Origin: Rhyzopertha dominica
Lineage: Eukaryota; Arthropoda; Insecta; Coleoptera; Bostrichidae
Reading direction: 5' to 3'
DNA length: 64,000 bases
Assembly (NCBI GenBank): GCA_025024175.1
Contig: QCXZ01000137.1
Location: 71,610,680-71,674,679 of the forward strand
Shown here one piece after another: positions 11,061-21,664 of this stretch. The translations under genes and the position numbers were made by a program. Every line of letters starts with the position of its first letter. Within the stretch, counting starts at the first letter, position 1. The notes under the pieces are model-generated. The model saw nothing but the letters and a program-made list of their open reading frames with translations. It made no database searches and was not told the DNA's origin.

Positions 11061-11124
11061 GGTTATTCAGGAATTGCCGAAGCAAATTTGGCATGATTTA
11101 CGTAGAATAGTGATACATAAATGT

Positions 11125-12720
11125 TTAAGTAGAAATTAAAATTTCTAAGGTTAAGGTATTGTAATTACGGCACATATTATTGAGTGGTGAAAAATAGTTT
11201 TGATTCGTACGGCAAACTCTAATATTAAATGTAATAGCACATCGACTGTTCTGACGAGGTACACGAAAGTCTATTCTACTTAGCAAATCACTGGAGTCTA
11301 CAGATCCATGCAGTACTTTATAGAGGAAAACGTTACATGCTAAAATTCTTCTAACTTTCAGCGAATTTAAATTCATTTCGCACAACAAATCGGCGTTTCG
11401 ATAATGCCTCACTGGGTAGGCCCCATGCCTAACCACGTAAAGAAATTTGCAAAATCTACGCTGAATACGCTCCAGACACATAATATGGATATTGTAATGA
11501 GGGTCCCAAACAACTGAGCAATACTCAAGCTTGGAACGAACATATGCATAGTACAGTATTTTTAAAGATTCTATATTTTTAAATCCACGAGTGTTTCTAA
11601 TGATAAAACTCAACATCTTGGCCGCGTAGCTACAAATATAATCGATATGAGGCACAAAAGAAAGATGGGAATCCATTACTACACCCAGATCTCTAAATTG
11701 TGTAACACACTCAATTTTCGTGCCGTTTAATTCATAGTCATTAAACAAAACATTCGGTATTCTAGAAAATCTTAACAGCTTACATTTTGTTTCATTTATA
11801 CTTAGCTTAACTTCTGCGCACATTGCAGTAAATTTATCCAGATCATCTTGCAATAAAGTACAATCTGATCTGCACAAAATAGTTTTTACGCGACAATTAA
11901 AACGTGATAAAATGTCATTTATATATACAATAAAAAGAACTGGTCCGAGATTAGACCCTTGGGTTACTCCACTGTATGTTACATAAGGCCTCGATTTGTA
12001 ACCATTATATTCAACATACTGCCGGCGGTCAGACAGCGCAGAAGCAAACAGATTTAATAAGCCATTGCACAATCCAGCGAGGGATAATTTAAGAAGTAAA
12101 ATTTTGTGGTTGACTACATCGAAGGCTTTAGTCAAGTCTGTGTACACGACATCTATCTGCAATTTTGCATTCAAAGCATCAGATACGTATTGCACAATTT
12201 CACACAAGTTAGTTGCAGTTGATCGGTTTTTGACAAATCCGTGTTGTGCTACGCTAATCTGAGGAGCAACATGACTAACTAAGTTAATTGCGAGAAGAGA
12301 TTCAAACAGTTTTGCAAANTTAGAGATAAGCGCTATGGGCCTGTAATTTTTGACATTATTGCGTTCTCCAGACTTAAATATAGGAATAACTTTTGAAGTT
12401 CTCCATGCATATGGGAATTTTGCCTTACTAATAATTAAATTAAATAGATAACACAAAGGTTCGGAGAGACATCGTGCGCAGTNCCTCACAATAAATGCTG
12501 GAACGCCATCTGGTCCCATCGTGAAGTTTGGCTTCACTCTTTTCGCGGATACTTGAACATCACTCTCGCAGATCCTGAAACTACACAACACACCGCCAGA
12601 AATTGCGCCACACACACCAATGNCCAGCACATCGTCAGCATCATCTCGTACAAACACAGAACTAAAATGTTTAGCAAAAGACTTATGAGACAGCCCCTTA
12701 GTGCAATTTTTTATGTTGAC
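11125..12720 (-). pseudogene. LINE reverse transcriptase (Jockey/CR1 type), RT active-site box deleted
   Basis: A minus-strand frame of 510 residues has the non-LTR reverse-transcriptase blocks in order: MGPDGVPAFIV, KNYRPIALIS, QHGFVKNRSTATNL, VYTDLTKAFDVVNHKILL, SGVTQGSNLGPVLFIVYIN, then CKLLRF, FRDLGVVMDSHLSF and YVRSKLEYCSVVWDPH. The homologous start runs upstream to about 12720 (AKHFSSVFVRDD). Between the block ending VKTIL and SDCTLLQDDLDKF the expected FADD/YADD motif is missing by an in-frame deletion, so two catalytic aspartates are lost although the frame is open. Three ambiguous bases occur in it. The 5' endonuclease part is absent, a typical 5' truncation. No clear A-rich tail was seen at the 3' end. 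Confidence 0.9.
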
Positions 12721-12886
12721 ATATCACTCATGCCTAGTGTGTTTCACGTTAAATAACGTCGTTTAGCTTCCAGTGTGTGTGATTTATGGGTTAAATAATC
12801 CACACCAATATAAATGATCTAAAAAAATGTTTTATACAAAATATGTCTAAAATGTATTTAAGAATTCAAATATGTAATAATATATA

Positions 12887-13051
12887 GGGTGTTCCATTTA
12901 AGAAAACAAAGTTGGCAGCAACTTCCGGTATAAGCGAAAATGATGTAATTTTGAAAATATTTATTTTAAATTATAATATGCTACATTTCAAATTTCTAGG
13001 TTAACAATTTTTCAAGATATTTCTAACTTAAGCTTAAGCTGAGACACCCTG
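12887..13051. mobile_element. Small MITE with AGGGTGT ends
   Basis: The left end reads TATAGGGTGTTCC and the right end GAGACACCCTGTA, giving a short inverted repeat (AGGGTGT) around about 165 bp of non-coding sequence. Insect genomes contain many such elements with TA-flanked GGGTGTCCC-type ends. Similar half-ends occur near 44910. Confidence 0.55.
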
Positions 13052-13690
13052 TAGAAAAACTAAAATAGGTACACAATCGTTCAAAAATTGCAAAATCAAT
13101 TTTGAGAAGACAGGAAGCAATTTTACGCCATCATACCGTACGCCTGCGAAATCAAATCATCATGAAATAATAAATGAGAAGATATTTCAGGATTGTCGAA
13201 ATCCATTTTCGGCAACAATGCCCAATTTGCCACCAAACAGCTGCTGATCACCGATAGTATCTTTGCTGCAATTCGGACTAAACGTACCATTGTAATCAAA
13301 ACAATGACATAACTTCAACAGCGTATCGGTTAATGGGGGACGCCCGTTGTTTTCTTGATGAGTTACGTGCAAACACCGTAATTATGGAATTCCGTCCTTA
13401 ATTTGCCATAACTGTAGACCGTGCGAGGGCGACGGGGTCACAACCCGTGAACCCAAAAACAGGAACTGCAATCTCGGCTGTTTGTATTTGTTGCTGATGC
13501 TTTCAGACGAGTTCGATTGAAAAAAGGGTTTCATGTACGACAGTGTTATAAATTAAGATTGATTTACTCCGGTTGTGTAATAATGTCGTAGAGCGAGGTA
13601 GCTATTAACAATAGCCAACGCGAGGATATTAAATGTGAAGAAGCAGTTCACTGATCATGTAATAGATTTGACTCGTAACTTGTTAGTAAA
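13052..13690. other. No gene recognised
   Basis: Mixed composition, less AT-rich from about 13340 to 13520. The minus frame at 13187-13372 shows no domain I recognise. Confidence 0.4.
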
Positions 13691-13692
13691 TA

Positions 13693-15023
13693 CGAGGCAT
13701 GTTTTTTAAGTAAGTACCGTTTTGGAATTAAAAAAAGACGTGCAAAGATATCGCAATAATTTTATCTTACATGAAAGCCTGTACCTTAATCTACTTTTCT
13801 ACATAATTTCCGTGAATATTAAGGCACTTGTCATAACGTGGCACCAGTTTTTGAATACCCTCCTCATAAAATTCTGCCGCCTGACTTGTTAACCACTGTA
13901 TCACAAATGTTTCGACTTCGTTATCGTCTTGAAGGCGCTGACCACCCAGGTGTTTCTTCAAGTGCAGGAACAAATGGTAGTCGCTGGGCGCCAGATCAGG
14001 GCTGTATGGAGGATGATCTAGAGTTTCCCATTTAAAAGATTTGATGAGATCTTTGGTCCGACTAGCCACATGTGGACGGGCATTGTCATGCAGCAAAACG
14101 ATACCCTTACTCAACTTGCCACGTCTTTTGTTCTGGATTGCACGACGCAGATTGTTCAATGACTTACTATAAGACGCTGCATTGATTGTCTCATTACGAG
14201 GCAGAAACTCCACTAGCAATACTCCTTTTCTGTCCCAAAAAACTGTGCACATGATTTTCCGGGCAGAAATTGTTTGCTTAAACTTCACTTTTTAGGGTGA
14301 TGATGAATGTCTCCATTCCATGGATTGTTGTTTCGATTCTGGTGTGACGTATGCCACCCATGTTTCGTCACCAGTAACAATTTGGTCTAAAAAATCTTCA
14401 CCTTCATTGTGGTACCGCTCAAGGAAAGTCAATGCACTGCCTAAACGTTGGGTTTTGTGCAAATCCGTCAACATTTTCGGCCCCTAACGTGAACACAATT
14501 TCCGGTAATTCAAGTTCTCGGTCACAATGCGATACAAAACACTACGAAAATATTGAGGAAAGCAGTCGCACAATGATGAAATTGTAAAGCGTCTGTTTTC
14601 TCTCACCTTTTCGTTCACTTTCTGCACCAAATCTTCATTAACGACCGAAGGACGCCCACTCCGTTCTTCATCATGCACATTTGTGCGGCCATCTTTAAAT
14701 TCTCTCACCTATTTCCTTACCATTCCATCACTCATAATGTTTTGTCCGTAAACTTCACAGATCTAACGATGAATATCGATCGGTTTTACGCCTTTAGCAC
14801 TAAGAAATCGTATAACAGCCCGTACTTCACAATCGGCGGGACTCACGATTGTCGGAGGCATCTTAAACACTGAGTAAACAACGTATACAATGAAGAATCA
14901 AACTGTAATGGCGTCAGTGCGTAGACAAGAGATGTAGGTAACCAGCGCGCATGCGCGGAACGCCGACCATAGCGCTGCGGCGGCGGAATCGCAAAACGGT
15001 ACTTACTTAAAAAACATGCCTCG
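13693..15023 (-). mobile_element. Full-length mariner element (1331 bp)
   Basis: The terminal inverted repeats start CGAGGCATGTTTTTTAAG and are identical over 32 bp at the two ends (13693-13724 and 14992-15023). They are flanked by the TA dinucleotide duplication at 13691-13692 and 15024-15025. The length and TA target are those of mariner. The single transposase gene lies on the minus strand (14861-13791). Perfect ends with an otherwise aligned coding region suggest insertion was recent or that this non-autonomous copy was still mobilised after its gene died. Confidence 0.96.
13791..14861 (-). pseudogene. mariner transposase (DD34D) with four in-frame stops
   Basis: The frame runs from an ATG at 14861 to the stop at 13791, about 356 codons, the usual mariner length, with no frameshift. 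The N-terminal helix-turn-helix region is followed by DEERSGRPSVVNEDLV. The catalytic triad is visible: VTGDETWVAYV (first Asp), LLHDNARPHVAS (second) and PPYSPDLAPSDYHLF (third), with exactly 34 residues between the second and third. Four stops interrupt it: a TAG after 'DIHR', a TAG after 'MVRK', a TAG at 14484-14486 and a TAA at 14292-14294. The gene needs no other change to align with the family, so decay is by point substitution only. It cannot make an active enzyme as it stands. Confidence 0.93.
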
Positions 15024-15180
15024 TACTTAGAAATGACGTAAAATTTTTGCTAGTGCAATATATACATCTTTCAAGTTAGCTATTCAACAATATACTGCTT
15101 GGACACTGGGTATAGTAATTTTCTCTATTTGTTTGGTTTTCAGATTGCAGTTAGCCATGCAATACATTGTTTTTATTTGT

Positions 15181-16423
15181 ACAGGATCGCTACAAAATAT
15201 GAAACCAGCAGGATATTTCAGGCTCTGTTCGAAATTGCGCATGGGCCTATGGGTAATAAAAATGCATTTTCTGTCAGCTCTCGTTTCCGCGATATAAGCG
15301 CGAGCTGCATTTTTTTAATGGGAAAGGGGGTCAAAAGCCACATCATTAAGAAGGATATTTTTTCCTGGTTTCAAAAATGTATCACACTTGTACAATTTTT
15401 TGCTTGAGTTGAGAAAAGTGTGATAACAAACTTGGGTCTTGCAAAAAACTCGGCCTTTGTTAACTGAACATAATACATGATCGCATGAAAATTTTGATGA
15501 TGATTGATTATGGAGATGGATAGCGAATTTATTCGGAAGTAGTTGCACTCTACAGTACAATCCATGAAGATCGTGAACCAATTGCTAGATCAACAGTTAT
15601 TAAAACATTGAATAATTTGACGAAACCGGCAGTGTTAAAATTCGTCCAAAACCAGGACGTCCAAAGCCCGTCCTTTTAGATGTGCAAGAGAATCCCAAGT
15701 GTTCCGTACAACAGCGTGCTCTCACTCAGCATATTTCCAGAAGATTTGTTCAGAAAATTTTGAAAAAAAGAGATGTTTCATCCAAAATTCACTTATTACA
15801 AGAACTGAGCGAAGATGATTTCGATCGTAGAACAGAATTTTGCGAAAGTGCTCTGAACATGATAGATGAAGATAGAAACATTTTGGATTATATTTTGTGA
15901 TAAGCGACTTTTGGCCTCAATGGTAATGTGAATAGATATAATTGCAGATCCAATCAGGGCAGAAATTCAGAACTTACCTCCAAGTATGCTACAAAGAACA
16001 TTAGAAAACATATACTCAAGGCTGCATTACTGCCAGAAAGTAAATGATGAACATTTTGAGCATCTTCTGTAATGTAAATCTGAAAAAATACTGCAATTTT
16101 CACGGAATCATCTTCTTTTTTTGTCCATTTTAGCGATACAGAAAATTATTTTAATTCTTTTCGTTCTTTGTCAGGCTTAATTATTATATTTACAATTTTC
16201 TCAACTTAGAAGCAACAAATTGTACAAGTGTGATACATTTGTGAAGTCAGTAAAAAATATCCTTTTCCACCATGCGCCTATTGACCCCCGTTGCCATCTA
16301 AAAAAATGTAACTTGCACCCATATCTTGGAAACGAGAGCTGACACGGAGTTGAAAAAATTTCAGAAAGTAATTTTAATTACCCACCTGAAATATCCTGCT
16401 GGTTCCATACTTTGTAGCGACCT
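15181..16423 (+). mobile_element. Tc1/IS630-like element with long terminal inverted repeats
   Basis: The left end (gatcgctacaaaatatgaaa, 15183 on) and the right end (tactttgtagcgacctta, to 16424) are mirror images. The match continues inward for about 235 bp with substitutions and small gaps, to about 15415 on the left and from about 16190 on the right. Shared landmarks include the GCAGGATATTTCAG, CAGCTCTCGTTTCC and GTATCACACTTGTACAATTT blocks. A TA dinucleotide flanks each end. Inside is a relic transposase on the plus strand. Long repeats of this kind are known in some Tc1-superfamily elements such as Tc3. Confidence 0.8.
15600..16071 (+). pseudogene. Tc1/IS630-like transposase, internally deleted
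   Basis: The translated pieces read KIRPKPGRPKPVLLDVQENP, then HISRRFVQKILKKRDV and LLQELSEDDFDRRTEFCES, which is the DNA-binding region and the family's QELSEDDFDRR.EFCE motif. A short remnant follows of the block that normally holds the first catalytic aspartate (DEATF, here altered and out of frame). The text then jumps to the C-terminal end (LPPSMLQRTLENIYSRLHYC, then HFEHLL and a stop), so most of the catalytic domain is deleted. Confidence 0.7.
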
Positions 16424-16709
16424 TATGTATTATACGAGTACAAACGTTACGAATCCACAACAGTATTCACTAATAGATTAAATTAAATTACAGAGCCTTT
16501 ATAAGATTATCTCATGAAAAACAGTCAGGCGTGGGGTGCGAAATTTGTTAGTAAATAAGAGCCAAGAAAATAGAATAAAAAATTGAAAGTGAGGTAGTAT
16601 GCATAAGCTAAAAGTAGAGCAAAGTAAACTAAAGAGTACTAGGTAATTTTAGGTACGATATATATAGTATAACACGCTTTTTCTTGTAAATGATGATGTG
16701 AGTCAACTG

Positions 16710-17290
16710 CTAACGCAATCGGATCATATGTAACATATAACGCTGTAATCGAATGTCATGTAATAATCTCTCTGTCGAGAGACACCATTCCCAATTGGTA
16801 CGAAATATCAGACGTATTATTATTGAGATGAATCTTTTTTGCAATATGTCTTGAATTCTCTCCACTGGCGACTTTAACAGGGATATTAAATTAAACCCAA
16901 CACTCCGAGGTGAAACAGAACCTAATCTTTTATAAACATTACCTGTTATTTTGAATGTGTCCATTAAACAACAGTTCAGAGTCAAATATCATACCTAGGT
17001 ACCCATAGACGCATGAAAACTCTCTGTTAGAGGTTTTATTTTTCTATGTGGGTCCCTAACCCCCGTAACTAAGGGCGACACTGTGCTATTTAATTATTAT
17101 TATTTAATTATTAATATTTTGTTACGCATGACATAGGTTTTACAATATTTATCTAAATTTATAAACACGGAATTGTGTTTACAGTAGCCTGAAAAGTTTT
17201 TTAAGCTGCGCTGGAGATCAGTGCAATCATATATTTGATTTTTTTGAATAATCGTCAGCGTATAACGAAGCTTTTGAATGCTAAAGACAG
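16710..17290 (-). pseudogene. LINE reverse transcriptase fragment with YADD box
   Basis: On the minus strand from 17290 the translation gives SLYADDYSKK, the RT active-site box. After a frame change comes CTDLQRSLKNFSGYCKHNS, matching the DC..LQ.DL..F..WC..N pattern that follows it in Jockey/CR1 LINEs. Further left, 16985-16710 gives VERIQDILQKRF and related C-terminal thumb sequence. A non-homologous stretch with (TTA)n runs at 17040-17130 interrupts it. Confidence 0.55.
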
Positions 17291-18317
17291 GTGACGATAT
17301 CGTTTATATAGAACCCCTGAAGTCACAAGCACAGACTCTATAAGTGAAAAACCCTACCGGTACGGCCTGTTATCTTCCAGGTATATATGATTTGAAACAA
17401 TTCAAGAGGGGGCCCATTGAGCTCTTCAATCATATTGCATTCACTAGAGATAACCGCTCGGGATTCAGGTTTTTGCGAAGTAAAATGGCACAATTTTTAA
17501 AATTTGAAAAAGTAGTTTTCTTTAAATGCTTTGAACAACCCCTAAAATATTAAAACATAAATAACACAAATAAGAAAATTACTGTCATTGTCCAGTAATC
17601 AGCAGTCATTTGAAATTTGCAGATATTTTTTAGATGTATGCGTTGTGAAAAATAATTAGTATAAAATATTGTTAAGAACATTTCTGCTTTAAAATTCATA
17701 TATACAGAAATAGGCCTTGTTATTCCATACTTTTCATTAAGACTGTATAACCAAAGACTAAGCACTTAAAGATTGTTAATTATACCACAATTTTTAAATA
17801 ATTGCACTATTATGCTAAACATTTATGGAAGAGCTTTTAGACTTGCTGTCAGAGAAAATAATTGTGTAGGTGACTAATGATATTTAGGTTAATTACTTAC
17901 AGTACAGAATTTCCATTGTGTGCTTTTATCGCAGATGTATGTTTATTGAGTGGGTACTGTAAAAGGATCAATAGAACAAAGTAATTGAATAGTATAATAT
18001 TAATGCTTGAGTAAAATGCCAAGGAACATCTTTGTATGTGGGTAAGATAGATTGTGATCGATATAATGGAATTTAAGAATTGCACACCTAATAAAAGGTT
18101 ATCTATAAGAAAAGATTGATAAATAAACTGTTGTATAAAACCTCACAATATATCGAAATATAATATTAATAATAATATTTTGTGCTAAATTCGGAAAAAA
18201 TAAACTGTGTTCAGTCACTTCAAATAAGTTATTATAGTGTAATCATCGAGTGTTCTGGAGATGACTTTCATAAGAAATGTTAATGGAATATCTAAGATCA
18301 TACTATAAACGAAACTT
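17291..18317. other. No gene recognised
   Basis: AT-rich. Short frames on both strands (17344-17553, 17550-17765, 17897-18085) show no domain. Confidence 0.5.
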
Positions 18318-18367
18318 ATTCTTCAAAAGAAAATATTCTTAAAGTGAACTTCCACTTTATTTTTCAA

Positions 18368-18410
18368 TTGTAAAGCGCTTTCGGCTACATGTTAGCCATC
18401 GTCAGTACAA
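18368..18410 (-). ncRNA. Hammerhead-ribozyme-like motif of the Penelope-like element (left arm)
   Basis: This is the exact mirror of 19320-19362 on the minus strand, with the same CTGACGA core, five-pair helix II, GAAA box and GCGC. It lies about 105 nt after the endonuclease stop codon. Confidence 0.6.
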
Positions 18411-18514
18411 AAGTTAAAAGGAAACTAACAGTTTGACAAAGTCAAAAATCAGAAACAAGCAAACTTGACTACAAACTGAAATGCAACCCACATGCCAGTA
18501 ACTCAAACGAAACA

Positions 18515-18889
18515 TTAATTTAGATCAAACAAAGAATTTAGAATAGGACAATTGAAATTACAAAAATCATTTAGAATAGTAAAATTTTGTTCGTTAATAA
18601 TTTTATAAATCTCTAAAATTTCCAAATAATTTAATTTAGATGATTTAGTACACAAATGTAATGAATTTAGATTGTCTAGCGTGGCAGTGTGTTTATTTAC
18701 TAATAAATGGTTAGNTAACGAAGAATTTGTTGTAACAATATCTGTATTTTTATACTTTTCAAATTGTTTCAAATGTTCTTTACCTCTAGTTAAAAAGGAT
18801 CTTCCGGTTTGTCCAATATAAACTGAATTGCAATCATTACATGAAAAACTATAAATAATTAAATAATTCAGGCGTTTATAGTTTTTCAT
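18515..18889 (-). CDS. GIY-YIG endonuclease domain of Penelope-like element (left arm)
   Basis: The minus-strand frame contains YSFSCNDCNSVYIGQTGRS, followed by FLTRGKEHL and ending FDLN before a stop at 18515. This is a GIY-YIG nuclease: the Y-S-F and Y-I-G strands, the conserved Arg in GQTGRSFLTR and a Glu-His pair. Penelope-like elements carry this domain after their reverse transcriptase and use it to nick target DNA. Only the C-terminal end is present (about 113 codons of real homology); the first residues come from the spacer and the opposite arm. The reverse transcriptase is missing, so this is a 5'-truncated copy with an open frame (one codon holds an ambiguous base). Confidence 0.85.
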   Translation of the reverse strand: MKNYKRLNYLIIYSFSCNDCNSVYIGQTGRSFLTRGKEHLKQFEKYKNTDIVTTNSSLXNHLLVNKHTATLDNLNSLHLCTKSSKLNYLEILEIYKIINEQNFTILNDFCNFNCPILNSLFDLN

Positions 18890-19215
18890 GTAATGATTGC
18901 AATTCAGTTTATATTGGACAAACCGGAAGATCCTTTTTAACTAGAGGTAAAGAACATTTAAAACAATTTGAAAAGTATAAAAATACAGATATTGTTACAA
19001 CAAATTCTTCGTTAGCTAACCATTTATTAGTAAATAAACACACTGCCACGCTAGACAATCTAAATTCATTACATTTGTGTACTAAATCATCTAAATTAAA
19101 TTATTTGGAAATTTTAGAGATTTATAAAATTATTAACGAACAAAATTTTACTATTCTAAATGATTTTTGTAATTTCAATTGTCCTATTCTAAATTCTTTG
19201 TTTGATCTAAATTAA
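18877..19215 (+). CDS. GIY-YIG endonuclease domain of Penelope-like element (right arm)
   Basis: This is the mirror copy of the frame at 18515-18889, read on the plus strand from TAT at 18877 to the TAA at 19213-19215 (112 codons plus stop). It has no start codon of its own, so it is the truncated 3' end of an element rather than a separate gene. The sequence appears identical to the other arm apart from that arm's ambiguous base. The 3' untranslated region continues to 19412. Confidence 0.85.
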   Translation, partial: YSFSCNDCNSVYIGQTGRSFLTRGKEHLKQFEKYKNTDIVTTNSSLANHLLVNKHTATLDNLNSLHLCTKSSKLNYLEILEIYKIINEQNFTILNDFCNFNCPILNSLFDLN

Positions 19216-19319
19216 TGTTTCGTTTGAGTTACTGGCATGTGGGTTGCATTTCAGTTTGTAGTCAAGTTTGCTTGTTTCTGATTTTTGACTTTGTCAAACT
19301 GTTAGTTTCCTTTTAACTT

Positions 19320-19362
19320 TTGTACTGACGATGGCTAACATGTAGCCGAAAGCGCTTTACAA
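19320..19362 (+). ncRNA. Hammerhead-ribozyme-like motif of the Penelope-like element (right arm)
   Basis: Helix I pairs TTGTA (19320-19324) with TACAA (19358-19362). The core box CTGACGA (19325-19331) is followed by a GGCTA/TAGCC stem with an ACATG loop, then GAAA (19348-19351), a self-complementary GCGC and TT at the expected cleavage position. Penelope-like elements are known to carry minimal hammerheads that work as dimers through a tiny helix III, which fits the GCGC. One extra T lies between the core box and helix II, so activity is uncertain. Confidence 0.6.
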
Positions 19363-19412
19363 TTGAAAAATAAAGTGGAAGTTCACTTTAAGAATATTTT
19401 CTTTTGAAGAAT

Positions 19413-20689
19413 TAATTAATAACTCCACTTAGAGAAGGTGGATCAGTTTTCAATTTTTAACGAAACTTATGTTCTCTGATAGAAATTACTAATTTTTGTC
19501 CAATTTATGCAGTTTTTGTAAATGTCAATTTAGTACAAGTTATACACGAGTGCAAAAACTGTACTGAATTTGATCTACTATAGAAAATTTTTATGCTAAC
19601 TAGGCGACCCGTAGGATATTTCTGTTGTGAGAAATAACGATTCTTTTCTAAAACATATTTGGTAATATACATGGAACCGTCTTACGTTGTGTATTGCAAG
19701 CTCTCTATTACAATTTATATGCAAAGCTGGAGATATGGTGGTGTCATACCTGACTGTTTTTTCTTTACATATCGAGAGATTAATCGCAGATAATGAGATT
19801 TATTCACCTCTTTTGCGGCACCTGTCTTTGTTACACAATACCACAGAAACATTTAAGTATATTTGTCATTCACGGTGAAACGGTGAACAGTACAATCAGT
19901 ACATACTTCCTACTTTGCGTGTAAACTGTACATCAACTGTGCAAGTATTACAGTTCCTTTAATGGCGATTAAAAAAATATGACACATGCATAAAGCAGTT
20001 GTTGGGAAACACATGACAGTAACACCACTGGCGTCTGTTGCAGTAAAATAGGGCCGATGTATTTTCTTCTTCATTGTGCTGATCGTAAAAGAAGTGAATT
20101 TTGCACAATACCATGCAAATTGCAGACGCCTGACGTGGTTACGGGTACAATACGCCATGGATTTAAAAATGTTAAGCTCGTCTGCACATAGTCAGTTTAC
20201 TTGCACATTCTTGGGCAAAATGTTGTGCTGCAATTGTGAGGAATGCTGATTAAATAAACAGTGAAAATTCCAACTTGTACAGGGTCGGATTTAACATCCG
20301 TTAGACTAGAGGGTTTTTAATTTTTTTTTTAATATAAAGTTCAATTATATCACACATTTTTTTATTCGTCGATCTTCACTATTACTATAAATCAGTGAGT
20401 ATTATGTGGATCTCCTCAAATTGGCCAGTGATAAAACGAATAAAGATTGATTTATAAGTCGAATAATGCAGTATTTAAAAGAAGAATATAGATCACTGCT
20501 GAAGAAACGATTCGCGGTTCGAAACTTAAGTTTGATTCAATCACAATTGATGCAAGTTTCTGAAATTCTGTCTAACTGCTCTATACAGCCTTAGAATTCC
20601 TTCATGTTCTGTACATTTACACACTTAAACTTTAAGAGTGTAATCGTTTACAATATGTGATTCTATTTAAGTAATTAATGAAATTCATG
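19413..20689. other. No gene recognised
   Basis: AT-rich. Near 19598 'ctaactaggcgacccgt' resembles the end of some insect retroposons but cannot be classified. The frames at 19687-19878 and 19910-20158 have no recognisable domain. Confidence 0.4.
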
Positions 20690-20990
20690 TTCATGATTTT
20701 TTCTAAACGGAATAAGGATAATGCTATGACAGGCTTTAATGGTTTCCTGCAAGAAGTGTTGCAGCCACCGAAGAACCTGATGCATTTTTGGTTAAAAAAA
20801 GAGCCAGTAGCTTTAAACACTAACGGCGCTGAAGAATTAGCATTCATAGATCTGAATGATATCTAAAGAATGGTTTCACCCGAAAGCAACTTTTGGATCA
20901 ATTCGTGAACTCTTACTACAGAGGATGGAGTACTGAATATTTACATACTGCTTTCAATAAAGTGCTGACATAAGCTTTCCATCATTAAAA
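20690..20990 (+). pseudogene. LTR-retrotransposon Pol C-terminal relic (BEL/Pao-like)
   Basis: After a frame containing PPKNLMHFWLKKEPVAL and NTNGAEELAFIDLN, and a frame change near 20867, the text reads FTRKQLLDQFVNSYYRGWS then TEYLHTAFNKVL. BEL/Pao integrase ends have a similar order: a HFL.G.P block, then R..L...V..FW.RW..EYL. Sequence on either side is not recognisable. Assignment to BEL/Pao rather than another LTR group is tentative. Confidence 0.42.
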
Positions 20991-21407
20991 AATAATTTTA
21001 CGTGACCAATTTGCCTCTGCTCACATCTTAAACGCCCTGGTCAAAATAGGGCAGTTTTTTTCTTGTGCCACCCTTTGTTAAGTTTGTGTTTATTAAAAAA
21101 ATAACATAAGAAGTGAAAAAATTATACTATTGACGTGGGTACATCTGATGCATTATAGCAAGCGTTAATTGGTTCAATACTCTTAGATTAGATTGATTTA
21201 CAGCACACTGGACCAAACGCAACGATATCAGATTGTTTAAAAATATCTTTCACAAATGTTAAGGGTTTTACCTAATGCTAGGTTAGGATTAGTACTATAA
21301 ATTATAAATAAATACCTAATATCTATTGCCAGGACAGGGCTGTTAAAGATGACATCAGAAGTTAAGAATAAAACAGTTTAAAAATTAAAAATTTATTATA
21401 ACAACAC
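20991..21407. other. No gene recognised
   Basis: AT-rich spacer between the LTR relic and the inverted-repeat pair at 21408. Confidence 0.45.
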
Positions 21408-21506
21408 CTAAAGTGTGGGCGCTCAAGGGATGGAGTAAATATAACGATAGAAATAATTCTATTGAGTGATCAAATCTATACAAAATTAAAGCGCCCACAC
21501 TTTTAG
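21408..21506. repeat. Short inverted-repeat element (99 bp)
   Basis: CTAAAGTGTGGGCGCT at 21408-21423 is mirrored by AGCGCCCACACTTTTAG at 21490-21506 (one extra base). The roughly 66 bp between are not paired. It may be a tiny MITE; no target duplication was recognised. Confidence 0.6.
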
Positions 21507-21515
21507 TATTGCTAT

Positions 21516-21664
21516 GGTCCCGTTGCACAAAGCGTGGTTAACCAGACCCCCTGGTTAACACGCGGTTAACCAGCCGTTACCACGTCGTAACACCAATGAA
21601 GAACGCTTAAAAAGAAACGTTTCCATGACAACTCCTCGTTAACCACGCTTTGTGCAACGGGGCC
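21516..21664. mobile_element. Harbinger-type MITE (149 bp)
   Basis: The ends GGTCCCGTTGCACAAAG (left) and, reversed, GGCCCCGTTGCACAAAG (right) are inverted repeats of about 27 bp with one mismatch. The flanks are the trinucleotide TAT on both sides (21513-21515 and 21665-21667). A 3-bp duplication with GGGCCCGTTGCACAAA-like ends fits PIF/Harbinger MITEs. It is non-coding and close to intact. Confidence 0.85.

Larger units (their letters stand above)
18318..19412. repeat. 1.1-kb palindrome: two head-to-head Penelope-like copies
   Basis: The left arm, 18318-18855, and right arm, 18875-19412, are reverse complements of equal length (538 bp) around a 19-nt spacer. Every landmark is mirrored at positions summing to 37730, so there are no indels. 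The only difference I saw is an N at 18715. Each arm is a 5'-truncated Penelope-like element running outward: a GIY-YIG endonuclease end, then an untranslated region with a hammerhead-like motif, ending TTTTGAAGAAT. The arrangement could come from one insertion event with template switching, or be an assembly artefact. Confidence 0.92.
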
